A DNA stretch of 64,000 bases from Hydra vulgaris (Eukaryota > Cnidaria > Hydrozoa > Anthoathecata > Hydridae), in NCBI RefSeq assembly GCF_038396675.1, contig NC_088921.1, forward strand, positions 5,594,001-5,658,000, given 5' to 3'. Under the pieces are notes generated by a model. It did not search any database and was not told the DNA's origin. It saw only the letters and a list, made by a program, of their open reading frames with translations. The position numbers were made by a program, and so were the translations under genes. This document shows, in pieces, positions 25,527-37,914 of the stretch; position 1 is the stretch's first letter; each line of letters begins with the position of its first letter.

Positions 25527-27464
25527 ACCACTCTGTGAAAAAGCATATAACGTAAGAGTATTTAACTAGAAAATTTATGTCTTTTTCTTTAACAATGTTG
25601 CTTGTCTGGCCAGAGTTGGTATAGAACTTTGATTTCATGACTTGGAGCCAAAACTAACCGTTGCGAATTTATACACTTTAATGACGTATGAGAGAAAATT
25701 AAATTGCAAGAAATTTAAATTGTTGTCAAATCTGCTTAACTTACCCCTATTAGACTAAGTGACAAACTAGTTAGAATTTTAAAAAGAACAGAATATCGGA
25801 TAAAAAGACTAATTATAATTAAAAGTCCTATAATTTGGTTAAATATTAACTCTTTAGAGGTGCAGATAAAAATTTCAAAGCAAAATAATAATATTATTAA
25901 CTTTTTTGGTTAAAAATAGAAAAATGCCCATGCATTATACTCGATTGCTATCTAATCACTCTTTGCTGTGCATTGTTACCATTCTAACTACTTAATTCAT
26001 TAAGTAGTTCGAATGATCATTTTATTGATTAGATAGAAAATCATTTCATTCATTAGATGTTTTGTCATGCAATGCATAGTTATCGAGATTTTTTATTTGC
26101 CTCTCTACTTCAAGATTATAAGATTATAAGAACTACTGTCAAGAAAAGTTTATTAATTAAGATTACATAATACTTCTCTACCATAAAAATTAAAAAATTA
26201 AATTCTAGTGTGATGTTTGATTGAGGTTCGTATTGTAGTCATACTCATTTTAAAATTTTTTGGAAAAATTTCAAATCGTTTTATCAACATCTTAAAATAT
26301 TTGAGAAACTGCGAGAACAAAAAGAGGTTTTTTCATTCTTTCAACAAATGAAAATAAAGATAAAAATTAATTTATAATTGGTTGTACTAGCCACCAGGCT
26401 AAAAATATTTGTTTCAGTTAATAAGTACAAATTACAAAAATTACTTAAAGAAAATTGCCCCTTAGCAACGTTTCTATAAAATTTAATTTTTAAATAAACA
26501 ACCATAGTGACCCAAAATAATAAAGAAAGTTTATGTTTTTGAGCTTAGATATGTATTTTTTTTCTTTGTGAGACTTCTGTCAATTTTTCACTTAATTTAA
26601 AAAAACCAACTTTTTTACTTATTTATTGGTGAAGCACCTTAAAAATAATTTGATTTACCTATATTTACATAATAATTTAGCAATATTTTCATTGTAAATT
26701 TTCAAAACTTCTAAAAATATCCCGCCAATTTAAGTTTTAATTTAATTTAATTTATTTGATTATTTTTATATAAAATTAAATTCTTTAAAAAGTTTCATTA
26801 AATTATACTGAATTATCGTTATAGTTAAAAATGATCAAAATTTTTTTCTTCTATGTAGAAACTTCAATAATAATAATTAAAAAAATCAAAGTGTATACTT
26901 TGCTTTCAATAATGTCTTCTTATATCAAGGTAATAAAATTCTTTAAATGGGTTTTGTATAGGTACCTTTGGTAAAACGTCCAAAATTTCCCGCCTTTAAG
27001 GAATATTTTAGGCGCTCAAAAAAATTCGATTTTTAAATCGAATTTCCAACATTTCTGAAAGTAAAAAATTTTTTGCTTAAAATCATTTATGAAAGAAAAA
27101 AGATAAGAAAAGAGGAAGAAAAAAAGTAAATTTGCATTCATTTAAATTTCATTTATTTGACAATAAAAAATTAATTTACATTAATTACATTACAAATATA
27201 ATTTACATTAATTAGTCACAATTTAAAGAATATTTTATTTTTTTAATAGCTTCTTTTAAATAAATATATACGTTTAAAATACATTTTTAAAAATTTTTAA
27301 ATTTATCTACATGATAAAATAATGGACGTGTCTAATGCCAAACTACTTAACTGCACTTTTTGAAAATATTTTAGCTTTGATAATTTTTAAATTGGCTCTT
27401 AAGAACTAATCTAAAAATCATTGTTTTATTCATATTTTTGGTATTACTTATTCACTTACACTTA
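25527..27464. other. AT-rich region without genes
   Basis: 25527-25945 matches 61942-62355, the end of the duplicated block. Beyond that I see only AT-rich DNA and small inverted repeats (for example ACTACTTAAT/ATTAAGTAGT at ~25988-26010 and AATTCGATTTTTAAATCGAATT at ~27025). No coding signal. Confidence 0.5.
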
Positions 27465-27726
27465 GGGGTTGTTCATAAAGTGCGAACGCTTTTATTCCAA
27501 CCTCACCTTACCCGCATTTTGCCATACGCTTTTTTGAGTTCCCTCTGCCTTCCTAGAAGTACCTCCTCTTTTAACCCACCCACCGAACATTTTATGACAG
27601 TTTTTTTAGTTAGTTTAGTGTCTCCTTATTTCTACAATTTACTCACTGCCCCCCTCCCCCCATCACATATACGCCATTTGCAAACCCAGCTTCCCCTCCG
27701 AGCGCACGTACTTTATGGACGATCCC
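27465..27726. mobile_element. 262-bp PIF/Harbinger-like MITE
   Basis: Ends GGGGTTGTTCATAAAGTGCG and the inverse CGTACTTTATGGACGATCCC, flanked by TTA on both sides (27462-27464 and 27727-27729). A 3-bp TWA duplication and short inverted ends are typical of PIF/Harbinger MITEs. The interior is markedly C/T-rich and has no gene; the ORF that crosses it is incidental. Confidence 0.65.
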
Positions 27727-27729
27727 TTA

Positions 27730-28900
27730 TTCATAATTTTGGTAATACTAAAAATATGTAAATAAAAGAGGTTAGAATCCTCTCTTTAATGGTTAAATTA
27801 AGGGTCAAAACATACAATAAAGTGGTTCTCAAAATTCTTTATTTAATTACACGCGCTCCTACTACTATCAATAAATAGACCTGGATTCATTTGGAATAAA
27901 ATTTTGCAAAATATATAACATTAATACGTTACGCTTTCAAAATATCGAAAAAAGGACATTAAACATAATTCTGCTAAGAAATAAAGACAAATCTGCTGAA
28001 AAAGTTTTCATATTCCATGTATTATATAAGAATGACGACTTGTTTGACGCTGAGGCATTTCTCCTGATTTTTTTTCAACGCATTTAAAACGCATAATGAT
28101 GATATATAATATATATGGATAAATATGATAAGCCATATTACTAAAAAAGACTAGTTTCACAATCTAACCCTTAAATAGTAACATGGCAGTCAATCACATT
28201 TCAATTTTTAATTCAGCAGGTATTTAAAAAATTTAGTATATTTAAGTTGTAGATTTTCTCGAAGTTTGTCTCTAAGTTTATATATTTCCAAAACTCCTAA
28301 TACAATATATAATACAATAAGTTGTGGAGAAGCAAGAAAGTCTCAATGCAATTAATCAATAGCCTCATATGTTAACATTTAACTTATAAAAAGAAAGAAT
28401 TAGGAAAATAGTTTTTCTTTGCAAAAGTTTTTTTTTAGTTTTTTAAAAAATAATATCTTTGCTAAAATAATCGCCTCAAATTGACCATTGTTAGCAAATG
28501 TTGACGCCTTAAATCAACTAAAAAAAATTAAATTTGTTTCTCTAAAGTTAAAATTAAATGTCATCGTATGATGGCTGTTGAAACAATACTAAGGGGCATC
28601 GGTAATTTGGTAAATATCACGTATTCTTCGTACGCATGCAACACAAATCTTTATATAGCCTAATAAAAAAAAAGAAAACTAAAAACTGAGTTAATTGTCA
28701 ATTGTTAAAATAAAGAATTTGAAAATATCAAAAGAAAATGAAGTGAAAAAAAACAAGTCATATTATAAACAAAGAAATACTTAAAAAACAACTCATATTA
28801 TAAACACTATATAAGAAACACTTAAAAAGTAAATACTAAAAATTAACACTTGAAAAAACTAACAAAAGAAAATTTGAACATCGATTTGTACTTCCAACTT
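27730..28900. other. AT-rich region without genes
   Basis: Nothing recognised. Confidence 0.5.
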
Positions 28901-29331
28901 TTCTACACCTTTTTTTTCGCCGAAAATAACATAAAATTATTATTTTTTTTATTTTTTAGAAGTTTTTGTGTTAGCATTTTCATTTTTCATTTTTTGTGTT
29001 TTGTCTTTTCTTATGCGTAAAGTTTGTTTTTATTTGTGCTGTTTTGCTAATTGTTTTTATTTTTGTTTGCTGTTGTTATTAATTTAGTGCTTTCATATTT
29101 TTTGTCTTATTATTTAATTTATTATAGTTTTATCGATATTATTATTACTTTTAAGTTAATTTAATTTACACATGGTTTTATTACTACTTTTTTTGTTTAT
29201 TTTATTAAGGTGTCACTCCAATGACTAGTTTTTAACTATATGAGTGACACCTAACCTGACTTCGTAAAATTATAAAAAGAACTTGTATGTTTTCAATTTT
29301 TGGTTGAATAAATGGATAAAAAAAAAAAAAA
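28901..29331 (+). mobile_element. Probable 3' end of a retroelement with poly-A
   Basis: Noncoding T-rich DNA carries a hairpin AGGTGTCAC...GTGACACCT (~29209-29252), then AATAAATGGAT and a poly-A run ending at ~29331. This looks like the 3' untranslated end of a LINE copy. The family is unknown. Confidence 0.35.
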
Positions 29332-29444
29332 TTAAACTTACTGTACTTTGAGAAAAAATTAACTATAACTATAACTTTTAGCCTCATTTAAAAAACTGTT
29401 TTCGGTATTTAATGTCATTTTTTGAAGTACTCGGGACTTAATTT

Positions 29445-30372
29445 ATTTAATTATGTTTGCTGATGATTCTAACTTATTTCTTAATCATAAAGACATTTTT
29501 ACACTTTTTAGCAACATAAACATTGAAGTAGCCAAAATTTCCGAGTGGTTTAGATTGGTTTAGTGAAGAAGGTGAAGTTCCGAGTGGTTAAGATTGGTAG
29601 AGTGGTTTAACAAACTATCATTAAATATTGATAAAACTAAATGGATTTTTTTCCATCCTTATGGTAAAAAGCACCAGCTGCCTAGCAACTTACCCTTTCT
29701 TTTTATCGATAACATAACTATTAAAAGAGTTCTAGTGACAAGGCTTTTAGGTGTATATATCGATGAAAATCTTATTTGGAAAAGCCACATTGCTAACTTG
29801 TGCAATAAAATTTCAAAGAGTATAGGCATTTTATACAAAATAGGAAACATTCTTGATAAACATACCTTAATTCAATTATATTATTCGCAAATTCATTGCT
29901 ATATTAATTATGGAAACATTGCTTTGGGTAGCACTTATAAAAGTAAACTTAAACCTCTCTATCGGCAACAGAAGCATGTTGCATGCCTTATAAATTTCAA
30001 GGACTGTTTTGCTCATGCCAAGCCTCTTTTATATGATATGAAAGCACTCAATATATATGAGTTTAATGTTTTTAATATTTTTTTTTTATTATGTATAAAT
30101 ACAAGACCCACCTATCACCCGTTTCTTTTCGTAACTTATATTTACAAAGAGATAGAAATAGATATATTTTAAGGAACGATAATTTAATTCGAAAACCATT
30201 TTCTCAAACTAATTTTGGGAAATTTTTTATTTCATTTCGCGGACCATTTTTATGGAATAGTATAGTTCTAATTACCTCTAAAAATTTTCCTCAAGAATAT
30301 AATTTTGATTCTTTTAAACAAAATCTTAAAAAAATCATTTTTTCAACTGAAAATATACTAATCTACTTTTAA
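29445..30372 (+). pseudogene. LINE reverse transcriptase fragment (fifth family), palm end to C-terminus
   Basis: Starts at MFADDSNLFLNHKD (29452; catalytic FADD kept). There is then a small internal duplication of a GAGTGGTTTAGATTGG-type segment (29540-29610) that breaks the frame, then WFNKLSLNIDKTKWIFFHP, LGVYIDENLIWKSHI and YYSQIHCYINYGNIALGS to ~30110, a frameshift, and RGPFLWNSIVLI to the TAA at 30372. The layout is that of families A and B, but the sequence is distinct. 5' truncated, with no endonuclease. Confidence 0.75.
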
Positions 30373-30649
30373 ATTTTTGAAAATCCCTTATCTATATTAG
30401 TATATGTATATATTTAATGTATATTCTTTTTTATTTATGTTTTTGTTTGTTTTTATAGCCACAAGCAATTAACATGTTTAGTTTTAGTGAATTATTCAAC
30501 TTGTTTTAGTTTTTATGTTTTAGAAATCTTATATTGTAATATTGTATGTTTATTTTAATTTTAATTTTTAATATTATATTACGAACTTTATATACCTTTA
30601 TTATTAAATTTAATTTTGTAATAAAAATCAAGAATAAAATATTGAAAAA

Positions 30650-30680
<31 letters not shown>

Positions 30681-30701
30681 TAATAAAAAAAAAAGTAATA
30701 C

Positions 30702-30710
<9 letters not shown>
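30373..30710 (+). other. LINE 3' untranslated region with AAT-rich tail
   Basis: AT-rich sequence following the RT ORF, ending in AATAATAATAAT and poly-A at ~30650-30710, consistent with the 3' end of this LINE. Confidence 0.45.

Positions 30711-30785
<75 letters not shown>
30711..30785. repeat. (TA)n tract
   Basis: About 75 bp of TA directly after the LINE tail. Confidence 0.9.
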
Positions 30786-30788
<3 letters not shown>

Positions 30789-31189
30789 TGTGGCTTGGTG
30801 TTTTTTTTTGTTGTCAGAAGCGTTAAGGGAAATTTGGTAATTTGGCTTAACACACAGCGATAACCATCGTATGGCTATCTAGGTTCCTTTTGCACAACTT
30901 TTTAAACAATCTGGAAATACATTATATTCAGTCTGGAAATGGGATTATATTGATTATATTCAGTGATATGTAGTGAATAATAAATATGGATAAAATTAAG
31001 ATTCAGTAATTATTTTCGACAAATTAGATTTATCTGGTAAACTATGGGCATCATTGTTTGCATGAGTCAGCTCATAGTCGGAAGACATAGTAATTTGGTT
31101 GATGCAAACCGTAAACACCATAACAAAAGAAAACAACCATTAAATAATTTAAAAAATAATAAAAAAAAAACATTCTAAGATTTTCAATA
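30786..31189. other. AT-rich region without genes
   Basis: Nothing recognised. Confidence 0.45.
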
Positions 31190-31325
31190 GCGGTTTCTCT
31201 GTGACAAGACCTGGTGGTCTTCTCTGAATATCCGCGTTCTTTTTATTTATTTATTTATATTTTTGTATCTGTATCATAAATGTTGTAATAAAAAACAAAA
31301 AAACAATAAAAAAAAAACAAAAAAT
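31190..31325 (+). mobile_element. LINE 3' end with stem-loop
   Basis: Contains GACAAGACCTGGTGGTCTTC, a hairpin (AAGACC/GGTCTT), then TTTATTTATTTAT and an A-rich tail. A related hairpin (AAGATC/GATCTT) sits in the LINE end inserted at 41786-42066, so both are likely 3' ends of one LINE group. Confidence 0.45.
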
Positions 31326-31778
31326 TTGGCCATCTTGAAAAAATTTATTCCATTAAGAATGCGTAAACAATTAAATAACAGAGGCGTTAAACTTTATAAA
31401 CAAATTACTATCGGTTTCAAACTCGTTTCGTTTTTATATCAGTAGTAAACTTTAATTTGATTTCTTTTATTTTTATAACAATAATTCAAAAGTAACATAA
31501 GTTATTTTTAACTTATTGTTATAAAAACAATTATATCTTTGAACACAAAGTCGATACCTTATAGTTTTTCAGAACTTTGTTCTAATTGGAGTAATTATGA
31601 TATAAATTATATAATATATAAAATATATGCTAAAACTTTTTAATTTTGAGAAAATTGCTTGTTGGTTGTTATAGCTAGCCTAGGTAATTTGCAATATTTT
31701 TAAATTAAAAGCAATTGTAAGCAATAGATGATTTGATTTGGCCTCATTATTGTGTTGCAATAAAATATTACAAAACAT
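31326..31778. other. AT-rich region without genes
   Basis: Nothing recognised. Confidence 0.45.
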
Positions 31779-32689
31779 CAGAGGCGGACGCAGGTTTTTA
31801 ATTTACCCCGTCAAAAAAAGCGCCTTACGCCATGTTGTAAGTAAAAATTAATAATAGAAAAGAGAAAGACACAAATAGAAATAGATTTGTAAAAAGATTA
31901 TTTATATTTTTATTTTACAAGACTTTTTCTTTTTCAGTGTTTGTCTGAACAATAACTACTAATCATATATATATAATCCCAAACAAAAGTATGGGGTTAC
32001 ATAAAACCCATCCTGTTAAAGACACCATTGATGTCTTGGTCTTCCAAGGGGTTTCCATGCACATTTGTTAGCTGTTATAGGAAGAGCAGTAATAATGGAA
32101 CATAATTTTTTAATATAAAGTAGTTGGTGTGTGTTAAAATAAGCAGCATAAACACTAATCATTGAAATGAAGTTGTCAATTTTTTTAAAGAAAATCTGTT
32201 CACAACATTATCAATACAAGGAAAAATTTTTAGATGGATACGCATTAATACAAAACCGTTAAGTTGATCTTCTGACATTATTGTTCTTGTATAGCCTTTT
32301 AACAGACGCATTACAGAAAACTTCTCTCACGTTAAGTATCCTTAAGCTATATTTTTAAACCCAGGAAATAATATTAATTTAAGAGTTAGGGATATTATTA
32401 GGGATGCAAACATGATGCTTTATAGCAGCTATTTTGATAATTATATATATCATTTCTGATGGTAACAAATTTATTTCTAAGAGCTGTAATAAGGTGCAAA
32501 CCGTCTAAGACATATACAGTTTTTGATTGCAGTAACAGGTAAAGTAAAATCAAAGATGTTGCGAAAAATTAAGTAAAGATAAACTGAAAAGTGCTAATGA
32601 ATGTAGAAGATTTATTTTTAACAGAAGAGAAAGTTAACTGAACTCTCTGGGAAAGCCATGATACATAAAGCATAGAAAATGTTCAAGAA

Positions 32690-33296
32690 AATTGTTTAAA
32701 CCACCTATATACTCAATCCATCTAGTTCTACAAACATCCTTTAATTTTTCTTATGCGTTTGAGGTTCAAGCTCTAAAATACTAGCTTCTAAAAACTTTAT
32801 CTATTTTCTGAATAATTAACTCTGAACAATTAGAAAAAACCTCTACTAATTGGGTATTACACGATTCACAAACAAATAAGTTCAGTCGATGGCTATAACA
32901 ATGTGTATACAGCCTTTGAATTTATAACTAAACCTGAGCAGAAAGACCATTTATTTACTCAGAGACAGAACTGGCTTCATCATATCCTTAACCGGGTACA
33001 GGATATGATGAAGCCAGTTCTGTCTGTAGCGGTTAAACACCTAGATTTTTTACATCTTGATTAAAGTTGCTAACACAATTAACACAGCTTAACTTAATGT
33101 ATTAAAATAAAATAATATAATTATTTTTGAAGAAAAAGTAAAGTGACTTCAGAGCAATACAATGCTTTTTATTGTTTTTTAAGTAAGACGGGATATAAAC
33201 TTCTGAACATAAATTATTTTTTATTGTGTCATTATGATGGCACAATAAAATGTTGATATCAACAAAACGACTTAAAAGATCTTTATTAGTAACCAT
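32690..33296 (-). pseudogene. hAT transposase remnant
   Basis: The minus-strand translation shows GYDEASSVSE, NGLSAQV, LYTHCYSHRLNLFVCESC and EVFSNCSELIIQKI, followed by a CRTRWIEYI-like stretch. This is the central region of ZMYM1/hAT-type transposases (the HCYSHRLNL motif is characteristic). 33102-33296 gives a further open stretch, MVTNKDLLSRFVDINILL. Stops, frameshifts and a local inverted duplication at 32963-33025 make it nonfunctional. The dimerisation domain was not found. Confidence 0.7.
32963..33025. repeat. Perfect 26-bp inverted repeat inside the hAT remnant
   Basis: Arms 32963-32988 and 33000-33025 are exact inverses, with an 11-base loop. The sequence includes the coding motif around GYDEAS, so it is a local inverted duplication of transposase sequence and unlikely to be a terminator. 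Confidence 0.8.
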
Positions 33297-33913
33297 TTTT
33301 GTTATTTTTATTAATAAATTTATCCAAAAAAGTTTTATAAAACATATTTAAACATCATCAATTTCAAAATCCTTAAACAAGATCATCGGTATTTAATCTT
33401 TTTATAACATCTATAATTAAGTTATGGGCCTTGCTTATACATTAAAATTCAAAAACTCTATATACGACTTAGAGGAAATACATTGTTGTATATTTGCAAC
33501 CAATCAAAAAACTACTGTAAATGCTGCAAAGTATAGTTTAACCTACGATTTAAAAAAAAGTTTTATTTTTAAACAAATGCTACTTTTAATAGCGTAAACC
33601 AATTACCTAATCCGATTTTCTCATATCCTGCAAAGTTTAATTTACATTAGCAAGTTTTATAAAATAATTTTCTCATATCCTGCAAAGTATAGTTTACATT
33701 AGCTCATTTTATAAAATAGTTTTTGCAACCTCTGTAAATCATAGTTTTCACTGTGAACTTTTTCCTAATTGAATTTTCTAACAAAATATAACAAAAATAT
33801 AAAGATCAGCAATACGTATTAAGCGGGTGTTTGACGTCATAGTACCAATATTTATATTAATTTTTTTTTACCCCGTCACTTGCAGCACTTGACGGGGTTT
33901 AAATCCGCCTCTG

Positions 33914-35284
33914 AACATTGTTGCATAAAGTCTATGACCTGATGTCTACACGTTTGTTTTGATATTTAATGGATACCTAAGGGTAAAGAGGTAGGAAAAA
34001 AAAAAATTGCACACATGCAAAATCATATTGAATGTATTATTTAAAGAATTTACATTATTACACATTTAAAGAATTTACATACGAAACACATGTTTGTTAG
34101 ATATAGTCGTTAAATTGAACAAAATACTAGTTATTGTATTCTCTAATTGGTAAAGAAAATAATAAAAATTACCCTCTAACAGCAATGGATTTTGAATAAT
34201 TTTAAATATAAGAATAAACTTTAATAAATTTATACTTATTATATTATTATATAACATTATTTTACATAAAATACTTTTGAAGAACAAAAGTAAAATATTG
34301 TTAGCTCTGGAATATAAAATTCTGATAAATTTACTACAATAAATATATACTTTTAATCATGAAGGCAAGAACCTAACTTAAGCCTATTTAGGTTAAACAA
34401 AAAGCATTAGTTCTGTTTTCTAATAATTTTATTTTCTTTTCTTCATTACTCTTTTTCAATAAATTTGTTTAATTTTTATCACTTAGTTTGGTTTTTTTAA
34501 ATTAACTTTTTTTCAGTTATTACAATACAAAAATTTGCCACAATCATTTGCATTTTTTTGATGCCATAATCCATCAATACTTCTTTTTGCTTGTAATGTC
34601 AGTGTTTATATGTAACTTTACAAACAATTATTGTTCAGAAGGAAAACATAAAGTTTACTTCTTTTGTTAAATTTCCAAATAGTGTCAATATCCAAAAGTC
34701 GTTTTGTTATAAAAGTGAAGGTAGTCTGTCAAACCATTTAAATCTTTACAAAGTGTTTAATGGATGATGTTTTATGAGAGTTATGTAATAAAAAAGATAT
34801 CAGTTTAATCAAAATTAAGGTTGAAACAAAATATGAAAACAAAATCTCCTTAGAAATCATATATTCACATGGAACATGTAAGCTAGTTTTGCAATCAGTA
34901 CAAATTTTCTTTTTGAAAAAACTCTAATGTTTGACACTTTATAATCAACAAGTATAAATAAAGTTCTTCAACAGTAATCTGGTAAATCTGCATATCTTCA
35001 CCAGTAGTCTTGTAAAACTGCATATAAACTTTGTATTTGAGTATGCTTCAAGACCAATGACATTATACTTTAAGAGAAAGACATTTATAGATTTTTTCTA
35101 ATTTACTTTAACACGTACATTTTTTAACACGTACAATTAACAACAGATAAAATCTTCATCATTAGATAAACTTTATTGAAATTTTGAGATTTCACGAGTG
35201 AAAGTTCGCTTGTTCAAACAGATTTTGATACCATTTAAATGCTCTGAAGAGTATTAAAATAAAATAAATAAAACAAGACCTGTA
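33914..35284. other. AT-rich region without genes
   Basis: Nothing recognised beyond short direct repeats (GTAAATCTGCATAT-like twice near 34982-35030). Confidence 0.45.
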
Positions 35285-36030
35285 GGGTAATCTGGGCAAA
35301 GCTAGACACCAGGGCAAAGTGAGACATTTAGCTTATCTAGCTTTGAACAGACTTTTTTTGAAATGATTCAGTAATTTTGTTTTATTATATTTAAAATTTC
35401 ATGTTTTTTTTATGTTTTGAAGTAATTTCCATCAGTTTTTTCATCTAATATGACATAGAAAAGTGGGTTTAAAGCTTACGAGTAGCGTCAATTTGATTGA
35501 AAAATCAAAATTGATTTTTTTTTTCTTTTGTGGAAAAAATCCGCGTACGCTGCCATTTTTTACCACAGAACAAACATAATTTTGAGTTTGTAATCATTTA
35601 TTTGTTATCTTTCAGCAACCATTCTTCTTTTTATGTCAGATTATTTTGTTTCAAAGATATTTAAGAAATATATAACTTCACATTTACGGGGAAAGTGCGA
35701 CAACGCTAATCACTGAAAAAGATCGTCAAAGTAAACGTTTAGGATAGCAACTTTATAAACTTGCTATCATCATTTTATGAAAGAATTTTATGTAAAAGTA
35801 AAACATAATTTTATTAGAAACTTTAAAAGAATATAACTTTGTGGTCATTTGGTGACCAAAAATTTTTAAATGAGAAACTACAAGAGAAAAACTAATCAAG
35901 CTAACTGGAACGAAGATGACATGAAAAATGATATTACAGCAGTAAAGTTAAAGCAGATGTTTTAAAGAAAAGCTTGTAAAAACTTTAGTGTGCAAAAAGA
36001 TTGACTACATCGTGTTAAAAAGGCTTCACT
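35285..36030 (+). pseudogene. Truncated pogo-like transposon with DNA-binding remnant
   Basis: Starts GGGTAATCTGGGCAAAGCTA after TA, with internal GGGCAAAGTGAGAC repeats, as in pogo-like ends. From ATG 35870 the frame reads MRNYKRKTNQANWNEDDMKN, then, with stops after KQMF and VQKD, RKACKNFSVQK and LHRVKKA: the N-terminal helix-turn-helix region of pogo/jerky-type transposases. It breaks off at the satellite at 36036, so the catalytic domain and the other terminus are missing. Confidence 0.6.
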
Positions 36031-36035
36031 ACTAC

Positions 36036-36335
36036 TTCAACCTACTGAAATTTCAACCTACTGAAATTTCAACCTACTGAAATTTCAACCTACTGAAATT
36101 TCAACCTACTGAAATTTCAACCTACTGAAATTTCAACCTACTGAAATTTCAACCTACTGAAATTTCAACCTACTGAAATTTCAACCTACTGAAATTTCAA
36201 CCTACTGAAATTTCAACCTACTGAAACTTCAACCTACTGAAATTTCAACCTACTGAAATTTCAACCTACTGAAATTTCAACCTACTGAAATTTCAACCTA
36301 CTGAAATTTCAACCTACTGAAATTTCAACCTACTG
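36036..36335. repeat. 16-bp tandem repeat, about 18-19 copies
   Basis: Unit CCTACTGAAATTTCAA, nearly uniform apart from one GAAACTTC variant near 36226 and degenerate final units (TGTATTTTCGACCTAC). It begins where the pogo-like sequence stops. Confidence 0.95.
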
Positions 36336-36430
36336 TATTTTCGACCTACTTTTTTTTCGATCGACTTTATAACTACGTCTTTTCCGGTATGTATTTTATT
36401 TTAATTAAAACTCAATCTAATCAGCTGTAG

Positions 36431-36575
<145 letters not shown>

Positions 36576-36834
36576 TGATATATATTGCTAATATATGCAT
36601 ACAAAAACAAAAAAACACAAGTTTATTTTTGTATGCATTTAGGTTAAATAAAAATGGCAGTTAATAGTAGAAATAATACAAGGAGGTCAGTAACTTCCAT
36701 AGGCTGATATGACATAGGCTTCTTGTTGATGGAATTCTGAAAACAAAAACTTGTGTATTCTTGATTTCTTGTTAATGGTTTTTGAAAAAAAAAAACCTTA
36801 AAAACGTAAGGAAAAAACGGTAAAAACACTAACT

Positions 36835-37010
36835 AGTAGGTTGAAATGAAAATATCTGAAAATCGGTTGAAAATCAAACAATCGCAAATCGGTTGAAAAT
36901 AAAAGTCTCTAAAATAGGTTGAGAAAAAAATCGCTCAAAATTGAAAACGTCATAAATCGGTCGAATTAAAAAAAGCCAATAATCGGTTGAAATCAATTTT
37001 TGCCTCAGTA
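36835..37010. repeat. Degenerate GGTTGAAA repeats, inverse of the 16-bp satellite motif
   Basis: TAGGTTGAAA and CGGTTGAAA variants recur about seven times at irregular 25-35-base spacing. This is the reverse complement of the TTTCAACCTA core at 36036-36335. The two arrays could be arms of one foldback structure. Confidence 0.5.
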
Positions 37011-37059
37011 GGCCATCTAAAAATTATTTCCACTTTACAGTAGATGTTTTATTTTGTAG

Positions 37060-37430
37060 ATCAAGTTTGTAGGTGCAGGTTTTTGTAGGTTGAGCTAGGC
37101 GACACGGTCAACGGAGCCTGGAGCTTTATTTATTTTCAGCGAGTTTATCGCAATTTCTAGTTCTTGGTAGTTTAGTCCATTCGAACTGAAACTGCAATTT
37201 TAATATATTTTAATATACAAGTTTAATGTAAGTTTTTAAAAGAGTGATACGGACGTTTGGAAGTCATGTTAGGGCCAATGTTTGAAATTTAACTATTGAA
37301 ATTTTGAGCGATACCAATTTTGTTGTTATGTTCTGTTTTATTAACAACAACTCTATCAAACAAACTATTTAATTTTGTATGGTTTTTCCGAGTATTTCTT
37401 TCAGTACGTTTCAAGTTTTTTAACATTGCG
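37060..37430 (-). pseudogene. LINE fragment: RT N-terminal region
   Basis: The minus strand reads LKRTERNTRKNHTKLNSLFD, then KTEHNNKIGIAQNFNS and, after stops, NYQELEIAINSLKINKAPGS, the conserved start of the RT domain in L2/CR1-like LINEs (compare ELRSALESLKNNTNAG in family A). It is broken by stops and cut at its upstream side by the foldback element at 37438. Confidence 0.55.
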
Positions 37431-37437
37431 GTGGTTG

Positions 37438-37782
37438 GAGCATGGGGAAAAAAATACCCAAAAAATTGTGTTCCCTCATCCCGAGTGTGAGGGCAATTAA
37501 ATAATACAACAAACTCATATACTATAAATTCATCAACATGTTTTAGTTTCATTTAATAATCTTTTAGTTATGATCGTGTCAAATTTATAACCCCCCTCAT
37601 TTGGGTGAGGGTAGAATTTTTACATGGTCGTGATTTTTGAACGATAAAAGATTATTAGGCAAAATTAAAAACCTGTTAAAGAATTTTAACTTATTATAAT
37701 ATTCTAAAAAAGATTATTTTATTAATTAAATGCCGTCACACTCGGGCTGGAAACACACTTTTTGGGTATTTTTGTTCCCGAG
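37438..37782. mobile_element. Foldback MITE related to the elements at 24281 and 57630
   Basis: Arms of ~50 bp (GAGCATGGGGAAAAAAATAC at the left, inverse GTATTTTTGTTCCCGAG at the right) enclose AACCCCCCTCATTTGGGTGA and GGTCGTGATTTTTGAACGAT, similar in order to the interior of 57630-58256. No ORF. It interrupts the LINE fragment at 37060-37430. Confidence 0.5.
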
Positions 37783-37914
37783 AAATTTTATAATTTAAAT
37801 CTCGTAGATTTAGGTTACAGAAATTTGAACTGTTCTTACAACTTTAAATAATAAATAATAAATTGGTCTAAATAAATGATCTGATATATCTGTTTTAATG
37901 ATTCCTGTTTTTAA

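Larger units (their letters stand above)
31779..33913 (-). mobile_element. Decayed hAT transposon with intact ends
   Basis: Ends CAGAGGCGGACGCAGG and inverse TCCGCCTCTG, with AACAT on both sides (31774-31778 and 33914-33918), a 5-bp duplication. The interior carries remains of a hAT transposase on the minus strand. Near both ends the motif CCCCGTC/GACGGGG is repeated in inverse. Length 2135 bp. The ends resemble those of the hAT starting at 62356. Confidence 0.75.

Noticed and set aside
27438-27761. 107-aa ORF
   Set aside because: It spans the Harbinger-like MITE and its flanks; composition is that of the C/T-rich MITE.
36036-36335. CRISPR-like array
   Set aside because: The 16-bp units are directly adjacent without spacers, and the genome is eukaryotic.
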